Shown here: positions 1 to 12,650 of the stretch, in pieces
Position numbering within the stretch: position 1 is the first letter of the stretch
Layout: every line of letters begins with the position of its first letter
Source: Trileptium ribeirensis
Taxonomy: Eukaryota; Nematoda; Enoplea; Enoplida; Thoracostomopsidae
Reading direction: 5' to 3'
DNA length: 64,000 bases
Assembly (NCBI GenBank): GCA_030248225.1
Contig: JASANE010028414.1
Coordinates: forward strand, 1 to 64,000
The notes under the pieces: model-generated
Databases searched by the model: none
Seen by the model: the letters and a program-made list of their open reading frames with translations, nothing else
What the model was told of the DNA's origin: nothing
Program-made: the position numbers and the translations under genes

Positions 1-267
1 TAGCACAGAAATCATACTCATATGTTATCACATGTCCCACATTTTGCCTTTGTGTGCGACAAGAAATGACAGTGATATGCTGAAAGATATGCGAATGAAC
101 TACATGCTATTTTGCTTAGCGATATGTTGAAATTTTTCGTGAAACAAGTGCATAAATATATTACAATATTAAGCTTTGCTATGTAATGTCGCGACATTGA
201 GTATTCGTTGCAATAAGCAAATTGTAACATAAAACATTTAACTAGGAAATATAAAATGCAACCGTTC

Positions 268-1800
268 TTATCTAGGTGAAGTTATCAAAAAAGTCCATTG
301 CAAAATCTTAAAAATGTTAGGTAGGTACACATGATTTACAGAAAAATATATCCTTAAAGCTTTTTCCTTCACAAGTCTCGTGTTCCCAGGTCTGACATTC
401 CATGCATTGGAGCCACTCAACTCCAGTGCCATTATTATTATAGTCAACCGCACATTTCGAACACTTCCAAGGTTTGCATTCTTTTTTAGATGGAGACGCA
501 CCTTTTTTGATGGGCTTACATCGTCTGCTTGTTGTTCCCAGGACGTGCTACATTGCTCCGTATTAGACTGTATTTTAGTTGGATTTAAATGCGCTTTTAC
601 CCGCCTCATACGATTCAGGGTTTTTCGAGCATCTGATGGACCGGTTCGTAAAGATGCCAATGAGATGTTGGAAGAAAACATTTTGTGCTATATCTTTGTT
701 TTTAGAAGTTGTTTTGGGACACAATATTGCTGCATGGGACACACTTGGTGTTTGCCCCCACGTGAAAACCGGCGATTGTATGGAAGACTCAACTTCGGAA
801 GTTCCTAGTTCAAGCGATTCCTGAAACGAACTTTCTACTAAGTTTCTTAGCTCAGTAAGCTGACGTTCGCCATCTACTTGAGAAACAGGAATCTTATCAC
901 AGGCGGTGCTTTCAATTACTGATGAACTGTTGTCTTCGTATGTCGTATATACCTAATTTCGGTACTGGCAGATGGGCACAGTTACAGAGATCCTTGTACA
1001 TTTCTACAACGTGTTTCGCGCCTTCTCGCAATGCAAATGATGTTGATGGCGCCAGGTTTGAAGGTGTATTGCTGAACTCCGTTTCGAATGCCGATTCGGT
1101 GCTGTTGGTTTCGTTGAGTAGATTGTCGGAAATTTGAAACGCGTAAATTTCAGTTTTTCGAAATCCTGACTGCTTTCTCAGGTGTAGCTGTTTGTCTGTA
1201 GGCACGTGTGAAGAGTTTGCGAGTGGCAAAGGTTTTGCAACATGTTATTTCTGCACCGGTCAGACCAAGATCTTTTAAACGAGCTAAACACATATTTATA
1301 TAGTGGCTATAGACACGCAGAAGTGTGCGAGAGTAGGTCTATGTTGTGGCTCGTTGCCTCTATACCCAGCTTGTTCTGTCACTAGCATGTCCGTCGAGTA
1401 TAAGCGCCACGTGCTCATCATCCCTGCGTGGTGGTAGACACGCAGTGAAATGCTGCAACCATTTTAGAAAAAGCTCTTTATCAATCCATGTAGATAAAGT
1501 CGACACATAAAAGGCGTTTTTGGGAAAACGGTCGGTAAATTCAGCATTTGTGGCAGCCTCCTCAACTAAAAATAACCATGAATAGAATAAAAGTTTCAGC
1601 GGCGCTGCAGCACTACAGAATCGTAGTATTTGATCCACGTTCTGCTGCTGTCTGAATTACGGTAGATTCTTTTTCTGCAAAAACTTTCCTAGGTTCGCAA
1701 ACAATTTGTATTTTCGTTTCGTCTACGTTATACATTAGATCGGGTGTTTTTAAATCAGTGCTGGCTAACACGGTTTCTTTCCATGCATAAAGCACGGTTC
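268..1800 (-). pseudogene. decayed pogo/Tigger-type transposase with C-terminal PHD-like finger
   Basis: Fragments in several minus-strand frames match the transposase of the palindrome arms in order. Near 1,735-1,715 is YNVDET, carrying the first catalytic aspartate of the DDD triad. Near 1,410-1,385 is LILDGHAS, carrying the second. At 1,229-912 is a linker with SGFRKT. Near 620 is RRVKAHLNPT, which matches RRPIAHLNPT in the arm copy. At about 470-360 is a cysteine/histidine block of the form C-x2-C...EWLQC-x2-C-x2-W-x2-H-x2-C, a PHD-like zinc finger. The segment that should hold the third aspartate (QPLD in the arm copies) is absent between about 1,360 and 1,230, and frames change several times, so it cannot encode an active enzyme. 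No terminal repeats were found. It is a paralogue, not another copy, of the arm element. Confidence 0.75.
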
Positions 1801-4800
1801 ATAGAACAGCTAGATGGCTTGCGTAAAGATATTTCAGGGTGATCCCTGCGGAATCTACATCACCATCTATTTTACTAAAGATAGAAATTTAGGTTGAGAT
1901 GGAGGAGTGGTAAATGTGAAAAATTCAATGCCGACGGCCTTACAGGACTTTTAGAATACGCAAAACTTCGTCTACCGGTAACGCACCCTTTGGAAAGTAG
2001 TACAGGAAAGGGTTATAGCAACTGCAGCGGCCAGGAAAATATACTAAGTCTCTGTACATAATAATGCCGTCAGTAAAGTGGCTTTAAGTAAAGGGTTAGG
2101 AAATCTAAGTTATCGTATACAAGCAATGCCATACAGTTTAATGCTTTAAAACATACAATTTTATTGTGTCAATACAAGGAATGTATGTCATTACAGCGAA
2201 AGTAGCTAATAATTCGTGTCAGTATAAGGGAAATCTGGTATTAATTGGATTTGCTTCAATATTTTGGAACATTATAGCTTATCAACAAATGAATTGCATT
2301 GCCGGATTTATGAGATAATGCGGCTCGAATGATATATAATTTATATATGTGGAATAACGTTCATACTTTAAAAATTTACGAAAAATCTTTAATATTTTTG
2401 TTGCATTGCTTAGTATGGAAAAACCACTCTGCTAAAAATCGTAATTTATTAATAATAGCGCGGCAACCGCTGCATCGATTTGAAATTGGTAAGTTGCAGC
2501 ATAGATGGCTCTTCCTAGTCAGGCTGTGAGTAAAGCCTTGGCAGATTGAGTTACAACAATAGCTTTGATTCCGACATTGAAATTAGCAGTGTCAATATAA
2601 GGAAAGTTTACTATATGTAAACTTTGGTCAAAAACATGGTTCGTTGACCAAGATTTTAAAAAATGACCAGCATTTCTTATAAATTGACCATAAAATAACC
2701 GGTGTAATATACCAACAGAGGAATGGAATATTTGATAAATTGATTTTAACATCACTTTAGAGTACTGATTCTCATCGCGAATTTATAAGTTATGTCTAGT
2801 TCTGCAGACTAAAAATCCTAAGTTTTTGAAAATTCTGTAAGTCGTGACCTCACTGCGCTCGGTCTTACCTAATTTGATATGAGTGAAAAATAGAGACCTC
2901 TGAATTTAACCTTCATCGAATCCATCACCGTTGCATCGCGTTCGACGATACATTTTTGCTCCAAATCAAGATTTTTTGTGCACAAAGTATCGAAAACAAG
3001 CATGATAATCATTGATTTTGTTTTGTGATCGAGTCCAAGCACAGTAAAATTATGTCTGCTGAATAATGAAGTTTTTTTGGAGCTTATTTTGTAAGTGAAA
3101 CATACCGTTCCAGTAAAACAGTGCCAAAGTCTTCGGCGCTTGGCTAGCTCAGTATAATTTCTCCGATGGTATCACAATTACAGTCAGTGTAATAGAGAGT
3201 AGTTTCATTTGGATTAACCTTTAATGCATAGGTGTCAATAGGAGGGGTTACCCTTCAGGGTCGGACCCCCAAGCCGAATTTACTCGCTGCTGCCGCGAGA
3301 ATTTGTATCAAGAATATCGGCGGGGGAGGTCTACCCACCCTGCCCCCGCTGACAGTATGCACCCTCTAAACCACCGGAACTTCGATACCTGATGCCTTAA
3401 TGCATTACATTTGGGAGATAGTGGTTACCAAAACAGTCCGTTAATGCTGTGGTGTATTGTAATGTTTCGGCCCGTCACGATGAAGGTGTGAGTAGCACTA
3501 GTGGGTGTAACTATTGTTGGGTCTTAAAGTAACAGCTGATGTGTGACTTGGGTCATGTATTTATAAATGTTAAGTTAAACGTTTTTCTCTGGCACACTTT
3601 AAACGAAAGCTATGATGTTTACAGTAGTTAGATTTGCAATCGACGACTCAAATGTGTCAAAACCCGAAAGCTCAGTTTTCTAAAAAACCACAGAAAAAGA
3701 TATTGATCATATTTTGAAAATATCGGCTTTGAGGACTTCAGCGACCTCCACGTGCCTTTTGGCATTCCTATAAAGGAACTGTTAAGCATTTGCCAGATTG
3801 ACAAAGAATCTATATTTATCCAGCATTTCTTATAAATGGCCAAAATTCTGACCCAATTTAAAAAAAACAGGTATCTATCGATCGTTAGTTAAACCACGCC
3901 AGTGGGGGGTCATTTAAGATGTCAGAGGGGAAAATGTCATGGGAGCGGGGGGGATTATACGACACCGCCTCCTAGAATCGAACTACTATTGCTGCGAATG
4001 AGTTGCGAACATTATTGAGCTGTCTGGATGCGGTTTTTAAGGACTCACGCAACTACCTAATAACGCGTGTTCAAACAGACATTAGCTAACAATCGTGGGC
4101 AATGTGCCTCGGCCTCATTTCATGCCAGTGCACGTTAATAGGCTATACGTAACATATGATAGGATATAAGTTATTTAAAATCACTTGTGCAAAATTTGTC
4201 GATTAGAACGAATTGCCATTGAAATCTAAGCTAATATGGTCTACCATTTTCTCAATTCTATAATTAAAAAGCGTTGTTTAGATATTTAGAATATAAAATG
4301 ATATATGATAAATTTTATAAAATAAAATTTGTGTTGATATATATCTTACTTTTCTAAGTGGACGGTAAACTATAAAGCTATGCATGTTCGTTTGTAATTG
4401 GTTTGAGCAATATAAAAATGTGATTTAAATAGTATATAAAGCAATAAATTTCAAGACGGCTGCGTTTGCTTTATTGTATAATATATCTATATTGTATATT
4501 TGTGTTTGCATAATTATAGAGGACGATATTACGAGTATACTATTAAACGTTCCGAATCAACGGTATTTTAAGCAAAATTTTACATCGATGGTACTTTTGC
4601 TTTTATCCTTTTAATTCATGTAGTTGGAGGGACAAAATATAAAAATAACGTATGGTAATAGTGGCAGGTTACTAACCGGAATTCCGGTGAAAGGCAAAAA
4701 CGATGAAGATGGAATTCCGGTTTAAAACATTGTGTTTGAAATTTTCCACCTTTATTATTCATTGTGATTCAAGCATATTTAATATACCCAACTGCAAATT

Positions 4801-5134
4801 TTCGTGTAAAACGGAAGTAGACACAGTTTCAGTAAGGATTTATCTTAAACTTGCAGGAGTTTCTTACCAAAACAGAGCCAGCTAAATGCTTGTAGCAGCT
4901 ATTTTACACATTCAGAAGTCTGCGGATTATTTTTGAATCAAGCCAGTCCAAATCCGTAACTGAATGGATAATTTAGAAGCACTTAGCTGTAAGCTTCGTC
5001 AAGCACCATCCAGTGCGCTTGTAAACTTTGTAGATCAGTCCATATTGAGGTAAAGTAACTTATCTGCGACGCAGCCAAAAACTACGTTCTTGACAATGGA
5101 CTGTGTTTGTTGAAACTGTTCCAGATGTATATAG
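1801..5134. other. no gene recognised
   Basis: AT-rich sequence with only short ORFs and no motif I recognise. A short G/C-rich stretch lies at about 3,240-3,360. This is the outer left flank of the giant palindrome. Confidence 0.5.
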
Positions 5135-5138
5135 TAGA

Positions 5139-5605
5139 CTCGGGTATTCCCGACACTATTGTTTACTCGGGTAATCCCGACACTGCAATAGTCATTAATG
5201 AATGCTGTACTCTGTAGCCAAGTTTTTAGATAATTTTTTATACTAGTCTGAAGCTTGAAGTCTTCTGAATAATACTGCACAGTCGAATCGTCCATAGCTT
5301 TATTTGCGGAAAAGTTATATGCCAAAATACAAAGCACGTGCTACAGGTAAGAAAACATATGATTTTTTTAGTAGAAAATTTACAAATTGGGGTTTGATTT
5401 TTATACTGTTATAACGCATGGTTTGTGTAAAAAAATTTTGTGCACTAATGTAAGCCTAAAAGCTTTGAAGCTTTAAGGTGGTTTTCAATTGCGAGTGTCT
5501 GGTAGAGATTTATTGCAAAAATTCAAAATGGCTAATCCCGACACTGCAAGGGCAATCCCGACACTACATTTGGGTAATCCCGACACACTCGGGTAATGCC
5601 GACAC
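5139..5605. repeat. iterated subterminal motif TAATCCCGACAC (six copies)
   Basis: Copies sit at 5,139-5,156, 5,166-5,183, 5,533-5,544, 5,553-5,564, 5,575-5,586 and 5,594-5,605, all in the same orientation. Two are preceded by CTCGGG, giving a near-palindromic CTCGGGTAATCCCGA core. Related inverted copies lie at the other end of the element (about 9,561-9,590 and 9,632-9,648). Arrays like this are typical of transposase-binding sites; that role is inferred. Confidence 0.7.
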
Positions 5606-5689
5606 GCGTAGTTGGACCCCTCAACCGAGGCAGAAGACCCTGGGTACCTACCCCCGTCGTGGACAGAAGTGGCCAATGCCACCTTTAGG

Positions 5690-5875
5690 GGCGGAAATGA
5701 GATTCATGCTTTGCCGATCTCGATATATACTGAGCCTTAGTCTTAGCCTAAGCTATGGTGTCTATACGAGTCATGTACTATGCCTAAGTCGGGGGGGCGC
5801 CCCCCCCGAACCCCCGCTCTAAGCTGTTCTTTTATCTAACGTTATAACGTCCGGCCCCCATGGGCCACAGAAGTG
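5690..5875. repeat. internal direct repeat of the pogo element, copy 1
   Basis: About 180 bp, repeated in diverged form at about 7,005-7,190. Shared landmarks are a CTAAGCCTAAGCTA-like stretch, cgagtcatgtacta, a run of G meeting a run of C (gtcgggggggcgccccccc), ctctaagct and cgttataacgtc. The G/C block can fold into a very stable short hairpin. It lies upstream of transposase exon 1. Confidence 0.6.
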
Positions 5876-6225
5876 AACTCGTAGGCTAAAATATGTCGCG
5901 AGCGAGCAAAAAAAGGCCCTCACAACCGATAAAAATTTTGCCGGACAGGGTATCACTTATTAGGATGGCCGCCACCATCCCTGCTTCGGAACGCTTTACC
6001 CGTTGCTTGACGGTTGCCGGTATATATGTATGACTCAGTAGTTTCACGGTTTGATATTCGGAAAGCGCTAATGACTGCCGTGACACATGACCTGACTTTC
6101 GCCAAAGGTAGATGTGTTTATGAGAATAAACTGATTTATACTTACACATATTGTGAATGTCATTGAAATTCTTGTAACTCCTTCAAAGTTTATCCTTCAG
6201 TCTAAATTATTTTTAGAATATCGAA

Positions 6226-9127
6226 ATGGTGAGAGTTAAAATTAGCGGCGAAGTGCAACGATGGAACGAAAAAACTCGACTGCCGATCGCAAGACGTCCC
6301 AAGGGCCCAGCTCGAACTAACACTAACAATGTTACTCGGGCTAAGCGTTCGTGTAACACCCACCGTGGACAAGTCCAACAATGGACAGCGGATCAGATGC
6401 GGGAAGCACTGAATCATATGGAAGGTCTTTATAACGCCGAGTATTCTCATTTAACTCGTGCTGACTCAATCAGTGAGCTATAATTTTTATATAATTTTGT
6501 ATTACATTTTCTTGGGCGAAAAAGTGGTTACTTAGCAGAGTATGATTGCGAATCGTCAATATAAGTGATGCATGTCAAGTGGATCAAAACATGGGGCGGG
6601 GCGCATTTCTCGTTTCATGTGGTGGTAATTTAAATTTACGAATAGCAAGTTTCTGAAATTGTAACGCATTACAGAAAATTGCACCGAAATGGACTTGGAC
6701 GAACGGGATTACAGTAGAGTGGAATGGGGTGGAGGGCATCGGTAGTCTGCAATCGGCATCATTATACGTTTTCTTTTTAATAGCAAGGTTATTTTGTAAT
6801 GACCTCATAGTTACATGCGTCCAAAAGGTTGTAGTATGGGCTGTTGAACTTTGTTATCGAAACTTTATGATGTTGATCGCGTTTGATGTAAACCAGACAA
6901 TTGTGGACGGATTTTTGACACAGTATTTTACGTTCTATATTGAATAACAATCCGCTTACGTAGTGCGCCGTTCATTATAATGCGGGCCAATGTAACCTTT
7001 AGGATCGGAAGTGAAATGCATGTCATGCCGTTCTCAATACACTAAGCCTAAGCTAAGGTTTGTATACGAGCCATGTACTAAGCCTACGTCGGGGGGCTGC
7101 CGCGCCTCGAACCCCCCCACCCCCCGTTCTAAGCTATTCGTTTTTCTAACATTATACCGTCGGGCCCCTAAAGGTGACATGGGCCACAATGCGTACATTT
7201 GCCGAAAACGTTTTGTTACAATTTTTATTTAATTAACGAAAATAAATTAATGAAAATTACTAATGGGCATTTACATTTTAACTTGCATTTTAATTATTGC
7301 AGAACACTTCAATGTGAAAGAGATCGCCGTTCGTCATGGTGTGAAGCGAACTACGCTTAGACAACGATTCCTCATGGGAACTATAAACTGCTCACATACG
7401 TTAGGCCGGAAACCAGTCTTGTCAGAGGCTGAAGAAAACGAATTCAAGTTGTTAATTGTGGAGCGCCAAGAGTCTGGATTTCCATACGACATTAACACTG
7501 TTCCGCGGTTAGCATTTGAATACTGTCGTGTTAATAACATCACGAACAGATTTAGTGTTAAAACAGGTATGGCAGGTTGGGACTGGTGGGTATCCTTTAA
7601 AGCTCGGAATCCTGAACTGACTACAAGAATTCCCGAAAATTTGTTAATGGCGCGGACGCTTGCTATGGAGCGCGAAAGGGTGGAAGATTTTTTCGAACAG
7701 GCGAAAAGGTTGTACGCAAAATACGGAATAACCAGCTCTGATCAGGTGTATAACGTCGATGAGACTGGGCTTTCTTTCGTTCCGGACAAATCAGGCAAGG
7801 TTGTAGCGAAGAAAGGTGCGAGGCGAGTCACAACACCCACCAGCGCCGAAAAAGGTGCAACACATACAGTAATCGTATGTTGTAATGCAAATGGTCATTA
7901 TGTTCCGCCGTGCATTATATTTCCGGGAAACAAAAATCCGTGCAGCACTGTTCTGGAACATTTACCACAGGGAACCGTTTCTGGCTTTTCCAAATCTGGG
8001 TGGAGCGACAAGTCTTTGTTTGTGGACTTATGGTTTCCCCACTTTGTTGCTAATATGGCAGCCGCTGCACCACGACAACGTCGTCTGCTAATCCTCGACA
8101 ACCACGCAAGCCATATTTCAGAATACCTGTTTGCGCTCGCCAGGAAGCACGGCATTGTTTTGATGGGGTTGCCGTCACATACCTCACACTATCTACAACC
8201 ATTAGACGTCGGATACTTCGCGTCTCTGAAGCGATCGTACAAAATACGTGCACGGCAATTTATGACACAGAATCCCGGCCTTACGATTACTCGGCAAGTT
8301 TTTTGCAATCTGTTCACTGCGTGCTGGGATCAAGTGTCTACCTTTGAAAAGGCTGCGTCAAGTTTCAGAGCATCAGGGATGTTTCCACTTGATATCAATG
8401 CACTGGATCCGTCTGTGTTTAGCGCTTCTCAATCACTGATGCAGGAAACCAATACGCCTAGCGAACCTCGGCTTTCACACAGCTGCGACGAGGATCGACG
8501 ACAACTGCGGCGTCGATGGATCTACAGCGATTGTTCCGGAGTTACTGCCTTGTGGTAACTCAGCAACATCACCTCTCACGGAGGCCGCCCATGTAGCCGT
8601 GACAATTTCTACAGTTGAATCACCCACTTCCTATGAACCTGCGGTCGCGTCAACACCAATCCGGCAACATCAGGACGGTGACGCAGTAAACACTAGTGTG
8701 ACGTTAGCAGTGCTCCAGCCTATGCATGTCGAATCTCCGGAAATCCAGCGCGATACGCTGGGACTTGAGCGAGAAGCTTCTGAAAGCACGGTTACCGCGA
8801 AGCCGGTTTCTTTTCACGATTTAGCAACGCCCCTAAATATAAATAGGTCCCAGGTGGTCAAGCACAAAAACCGTATGCGTAGACCGATTGCGCATTTAAA
8901 TCCGACCCCCGAAAAAACTGTTGACCATGCTACGGTTAGCAGCGCTAACAATACCTGTGGGGAGTGTGGTGGTTCTTACTATTGGTACTGTGGAGGACTG
9001 GGTTACTTGTAACGAATGTCATTTATGGAACCACGAGTCTTGTGGGTACAGCTTGAAGACAGGTGCATTTCTATGCAAAACTTGTTATCCTCAGTTTGAA
9101 CTTGATATAGCGTATCACAAATTGTAA
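6226..9127 (+). pseudogene. pogo/Tigger-type transposase, two exons, frameshifted near the 3' end
   Basis: DDE-superfamily transposase that would cut and join the element's ends. Exon 1 (6,226-6,424) starts with MVRVKISG and ends within a psq-like helix-turn-helix (WTADQMREALNHME). An intron with GT...TTATTGCAG borders (6,425-7,302) separates it from exon 2 at 7,303, which completes the helix-turn-helix (HFNVKEIAVRHGVKRTTL) in phase. The catalytic aspartates are visible: YNVDET (7,758), LILDNHASH (8,097) and QPLDVGY (8,205), so DD35D. The frame holds to about 8,485. A 2-base insertion relative to the right-arm copy and a second frame change near 8,525 then move the C-terminal region to other frames (8,599-9,127). 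That tail encodes a PHD-like finger with TCNECHLWNHESC, itself interrupted by a 1-base insertion near 8,975. It is probably inactive. Confidence 0.8.
7005..7190. repeat. internal direct repeat of the pogo element, copy 2
   Basis: Diverged copy of 5,690-5,875, located inside the transposase intron about 110 bp before exon 2. It carries the same order of landmarks, including gtcggggggctgccgcgcc followed by a C-run. The two copies may be remnants of a nested element. Confidence 0.6.
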
Positions 9128-9652
9128 CATGGAGATTACCACTATGTTAAAAGTACTTATTATATTCTTAAAGGACAATGGTGTTACGTAGGGTTTTATA
9201 AGCAAAATAACCTTCACTATAATTTGAATAAGCTGCAGCGAAACAAGTGTACATTCAATTTTAAAATGATGCAATCGTGCAGAAGCTTGGGACATGCCAC
9301 ATAGAGGGTCCGGACGAAAAAACAGCAGCTTAGTTGTGGTGGTTTGAGCCCACGAATTAGGCTTAATGATAATTTAAGGCCTACTAATGCCGAAATTTAG
9401 GTTTTGTATATCGAGAACGGCATATACTGTGTGTTTATCTGGCACCTAAATATATGTATAGCTTAGTATTTGGATTATTACACAGTTTTTTAACCATTTT
9501 TGCATTTTATCCTGTTTTAGTGTGTCTTATTTTTCATTTATTGTCTGTAATTTTGCTGTGGCGGGATTAGCCGGAACGTGTTGGGATTAGCTTAATGTTT
9601 TACACACATCGTTTTACGAAAATGCAAAAAATGTCGAAATTATCCGAGCTTA

Positions 9653-10765
9653 CCCTAAATGCTGGTGAAGTATGGATTACAAAATGAACCAATGCTTATC
9701 TAGTATCGCCCTTATCTTTCCACATCACAATTTATTAACATAAGAATTTCAACCATGAATAGCTAACAAATAGAAGAAAATCCAGCTATGTCAGTCGAGT
9801 CACAGTGGATACAATTAACTGTTCAACAATTATAGATGCCGACAATCCATTTCGCCGATGAATATTCTCCGCCACAGTAGTGAACATAAATCACACCTAC
9901 TGTACGACAATTGAGTTTATATTAACCCGATAGAGAATATTAAATAATTGGTACAAAAAATATCTGTCACCCTTGACCGGACTGAGATATATTCCCGTTT
10001 TCACATCGCAAAATTTCATCAAATTATAAAGTATCATAGTTATGTACAGCCTAAATAAAAATCGAAATCCGGTGCAGACATAGATGGAGACAAAAGAATT
10101 TTCTTTAGCCAACCCAGGGACGGAAATATGTGAAAGCTGCATTGATAAGTCAGCACCAACGGAATCAGTTCATCGAGGTGATTCAAAAAATACATACATA
10201 ACAATGTTTTCCTATCTATTAATATATTTTTACGAAAGAAACAGCTGTTAATACAATTTCTGAGTGCCAGCAGTAGAACTCACGTTAGCACCACTGTATT
10301 CAGCTCGTGAACCCGAATCGAGCGGAATATAAAATTATACATCTTCGGCCATTGCTAATAATAAATTTGAACATTTGCGAAAAATAAAGGCTGAAACGGA
10401 CATTTTCTAAAATAGCTACATGACCGAAGCCGGTAGTCATGACGATTGGGCTGAGGACGGGCAAAAACAATACCCTATAAAATAATTTAACCAAGCAGTT
10501 CTATCTCTTCATGATAGTACTTTGCATTTACATTCCACAACATAAATGTAGGTATATATACTGTTCACACTGTAGCAAAGTCAATTCGACAACGGCCACC
10601 ACACTGTTGCCGTATTAAGCATATCCACCGTGTAGCGCGAGATTTAGATGGTGCTGGTAGAGCAAAATACAAATACGCTACGAATATATATAGAGCATAC
10701 ATAGCTATATCATAGCGTATCCGTATCAAATGACCTTAGACTATACTCGTATCAGGCTAATTCCA
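9653..10765. other. no gene recognised (left arm)
   Basis: AT-rich non-coding sequence between the pogo-like element and the Harbinger-type MITE. Its only notable property is that it is mirrored at about 34,580-35,694. Confidence 0.5.
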
Positions 10766-10768
10766 TAA

Positions 10769-11227
10769 TGCGCGAGTCCACTTTAAGTGCGTACAACAAG
10801 GTTGTTGTATAAAATTACGAAACGATTCGCGCATTAATTCGCGTTCACATTTTTGCCAATGGTATTCGCACTTTTGTGAACGCGAACATTGTGCTCTGCG
10901 ATATACGAATGAAATTTGCGTTCGCCCACATTTCCGCGATCATTTACATTATGACTCAGACAGCAATGTTCGCGGTCTGTTTGTGAGAAAATTTCAGTTT
11001 ATATCATATAATGAGAAACACGTGATTGGTACGTTTTCAATTGTACACGGTCAGCAAAATGCGATGCTAAATCGCAAAATAGTGACCACGAATAGTGCCT
11101 ATCCATTGCTGCATCGTAAATCGTTTACGCGTATGAAGGAAAAATATCACGTTTATCGGTTTTACGATCGTGAACTGACTTTACAAAAGAAGAACTCAAG
11201 CGTACGCACTTAAAGTGGACTCACGCA
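10769..11227. mobile_element. Harbinger-type MITE, left arm
   Basis: 459 bp with 26-bp terminal inverted repeats starting TGCGYGAGTCCACTTTAAGT, one mismatch between ends. It is flanked by the 3-bp direct repeat TAA (10,766-10,768 and 11,228-11,230), the TWA target signature of PIF/Harbinger elements. No transposase is present. The 76-residue ORF inside has no recognisable domain. The copy in the right arm lies at 34,118-34,576. Confidence 0.85.
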
Positions 11228-11230
11228 TAA

Positions 11231-12650
11231 AACAATATATACGCGCAAATCTATTAACAAATTCTAACAATGCGCAACAAGCAGTCTTCAAGTACGGCTT
11301 GGGAAAACAATAATATATTTAATAATCAAAAAAAAATTTAACAAATAATCCAACGTTATTAAAAAAGAACTACGGTTTCATCCATATTTCAATAAAATAA
11401 TTTTCATTCATTTACGTACTGTATCCATCTCCACCTACATATTAAAACATGATAATGTAACAGTAAAATGCTAGTAGCTTTAGATTGTCGCATATATAGA
11501 GCAGTTTCTTACCGGCTGCAAGAAAGCCGTTGACGATATAATACACATTAATGTACATTTGTAAAAGGGATAAGCGGAGACAGCCACTTTATATGAAATA
11601 ATAAATTTGAGGTCTAAAAGTTTTATATCCCACAAGAGATTATATGCCCTTGCTTCCCATTTCACGCTGGCTTTGTCACACGAAGTTCCGACATCGCGGT
11701 GCGGATCACAACACGGTTCCGTTGTCCAACTTTTGGAGTTAGTAGTTTGGACAAAGGAAAATAAACATTAGCAAAACCTCTATAAAATCAGAATTATGGT
11801 CGAATCACAGTCGTGTCCTCAAACTAAAACCAGAGGTTATCAAAATGTAATAAAACAGATGCCGTTCATAACTATGAAACATGTTACGCAATAGCAATAT
11901 GTAATAATAAAATAACAGACTGGCATTATATATTACAGACTGCAGTGAAGTAAAGTCAAAGTAGCTGCGGATACAACTGGGGTCGTCGGGCAAACGAATG
12001 AGAAACCGTTTGTTTAATATTTGACCAGTCTTGCTAACGCTCAGTCTAACCAGATGTGACGATCAGACAACAACACAAAGTTAACATCATTTAAAACACT
12101 TACTGAGCTGTCGTCAGCAGAAAATAATGAGGTTGACAACAAACGTTCTTATTTGCGTGTTTCAAGTTAGGCAATTTTTTCTTTCAAAAGTAAATTTGTG
12201 TCCCATAATGCTTTTTAGCATATAAGCATCGTTGTGTGTCAAATGTGACTAGGTTGTGATTTTGTTTTTGAAAGTGCAATGCTTGCCTAATATTCCTATG
12301 TTTGGTACCACGCAAGCACATGACAAAAGCAAAACACAGTTCTATATCAAAAAAGAAAAAATGTGCCGACTCCGAGTTATTAGCTAAAGTAACAGGTGTA
12401 GTATGCTTTTATTAAAAATTATGGTAAAAGTTAAAGGTCTCCAAGATGCACTCTGGGCGCGGATGCTGATACCACGTTTTGTGGCAATCGCAGCCAAAGT
12501 TGCTGAAGCACAAGCCTGAAGGAATGCCAGTTCCCACACAGAAACGTTACTGTTCGAGCATACTCGCACCCATTTTACAGGTGGGCACCCGGGAGCAACA
12601 TGCCTTAGTCTGTTGCCAAAGAAGATTATACGTTGCTGGATGATTGAATT
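11231..12650. other. no gene recognised (left arm)
   Basis: AT-rich non-coding sequence with short ORFs only; mirrored in the right arm at about 32,696-34,114. Confidence 0.5.

Larger units (their letters stand above)
5137..9650 (+). mobile_element. pogo-like DNA transposon, left copy
   Basis: The left end GACTCGGGTATTCCCGACAC (5,137-5,156) and the reverse complement of the right end AGCTCGGATAATTTCGACAT (9,650-9,631) form short imperfect terminal inverted repeats. TA flanks both ends (5,135-5,136 and 9,651-9,652), the target expected for pogo/Tc1-mariner elements. The body of 4,514 bp carries one intron-containing transposase gene on the plus strand with a DDD triad. The iterated subterminal motif TAATCCCGACAC lies near both ends. 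The gene has frameshifts near its 3' end, so the element is probably non-autonomous now. Confidence 0.75.

Noticed and set aside
5478..5822. 114-residue ORF near the left pogo end
   Set aside because: It runs through the subterminal motif array and the G/C hairpin block and has no domain; the mirror copy is not open to the same extent.
10983..11213. 76-residue ORF conserved in both arms
   Set aside because: It lies inside a MITE, has no domain, and its conservation is explained by the inverted duplication.
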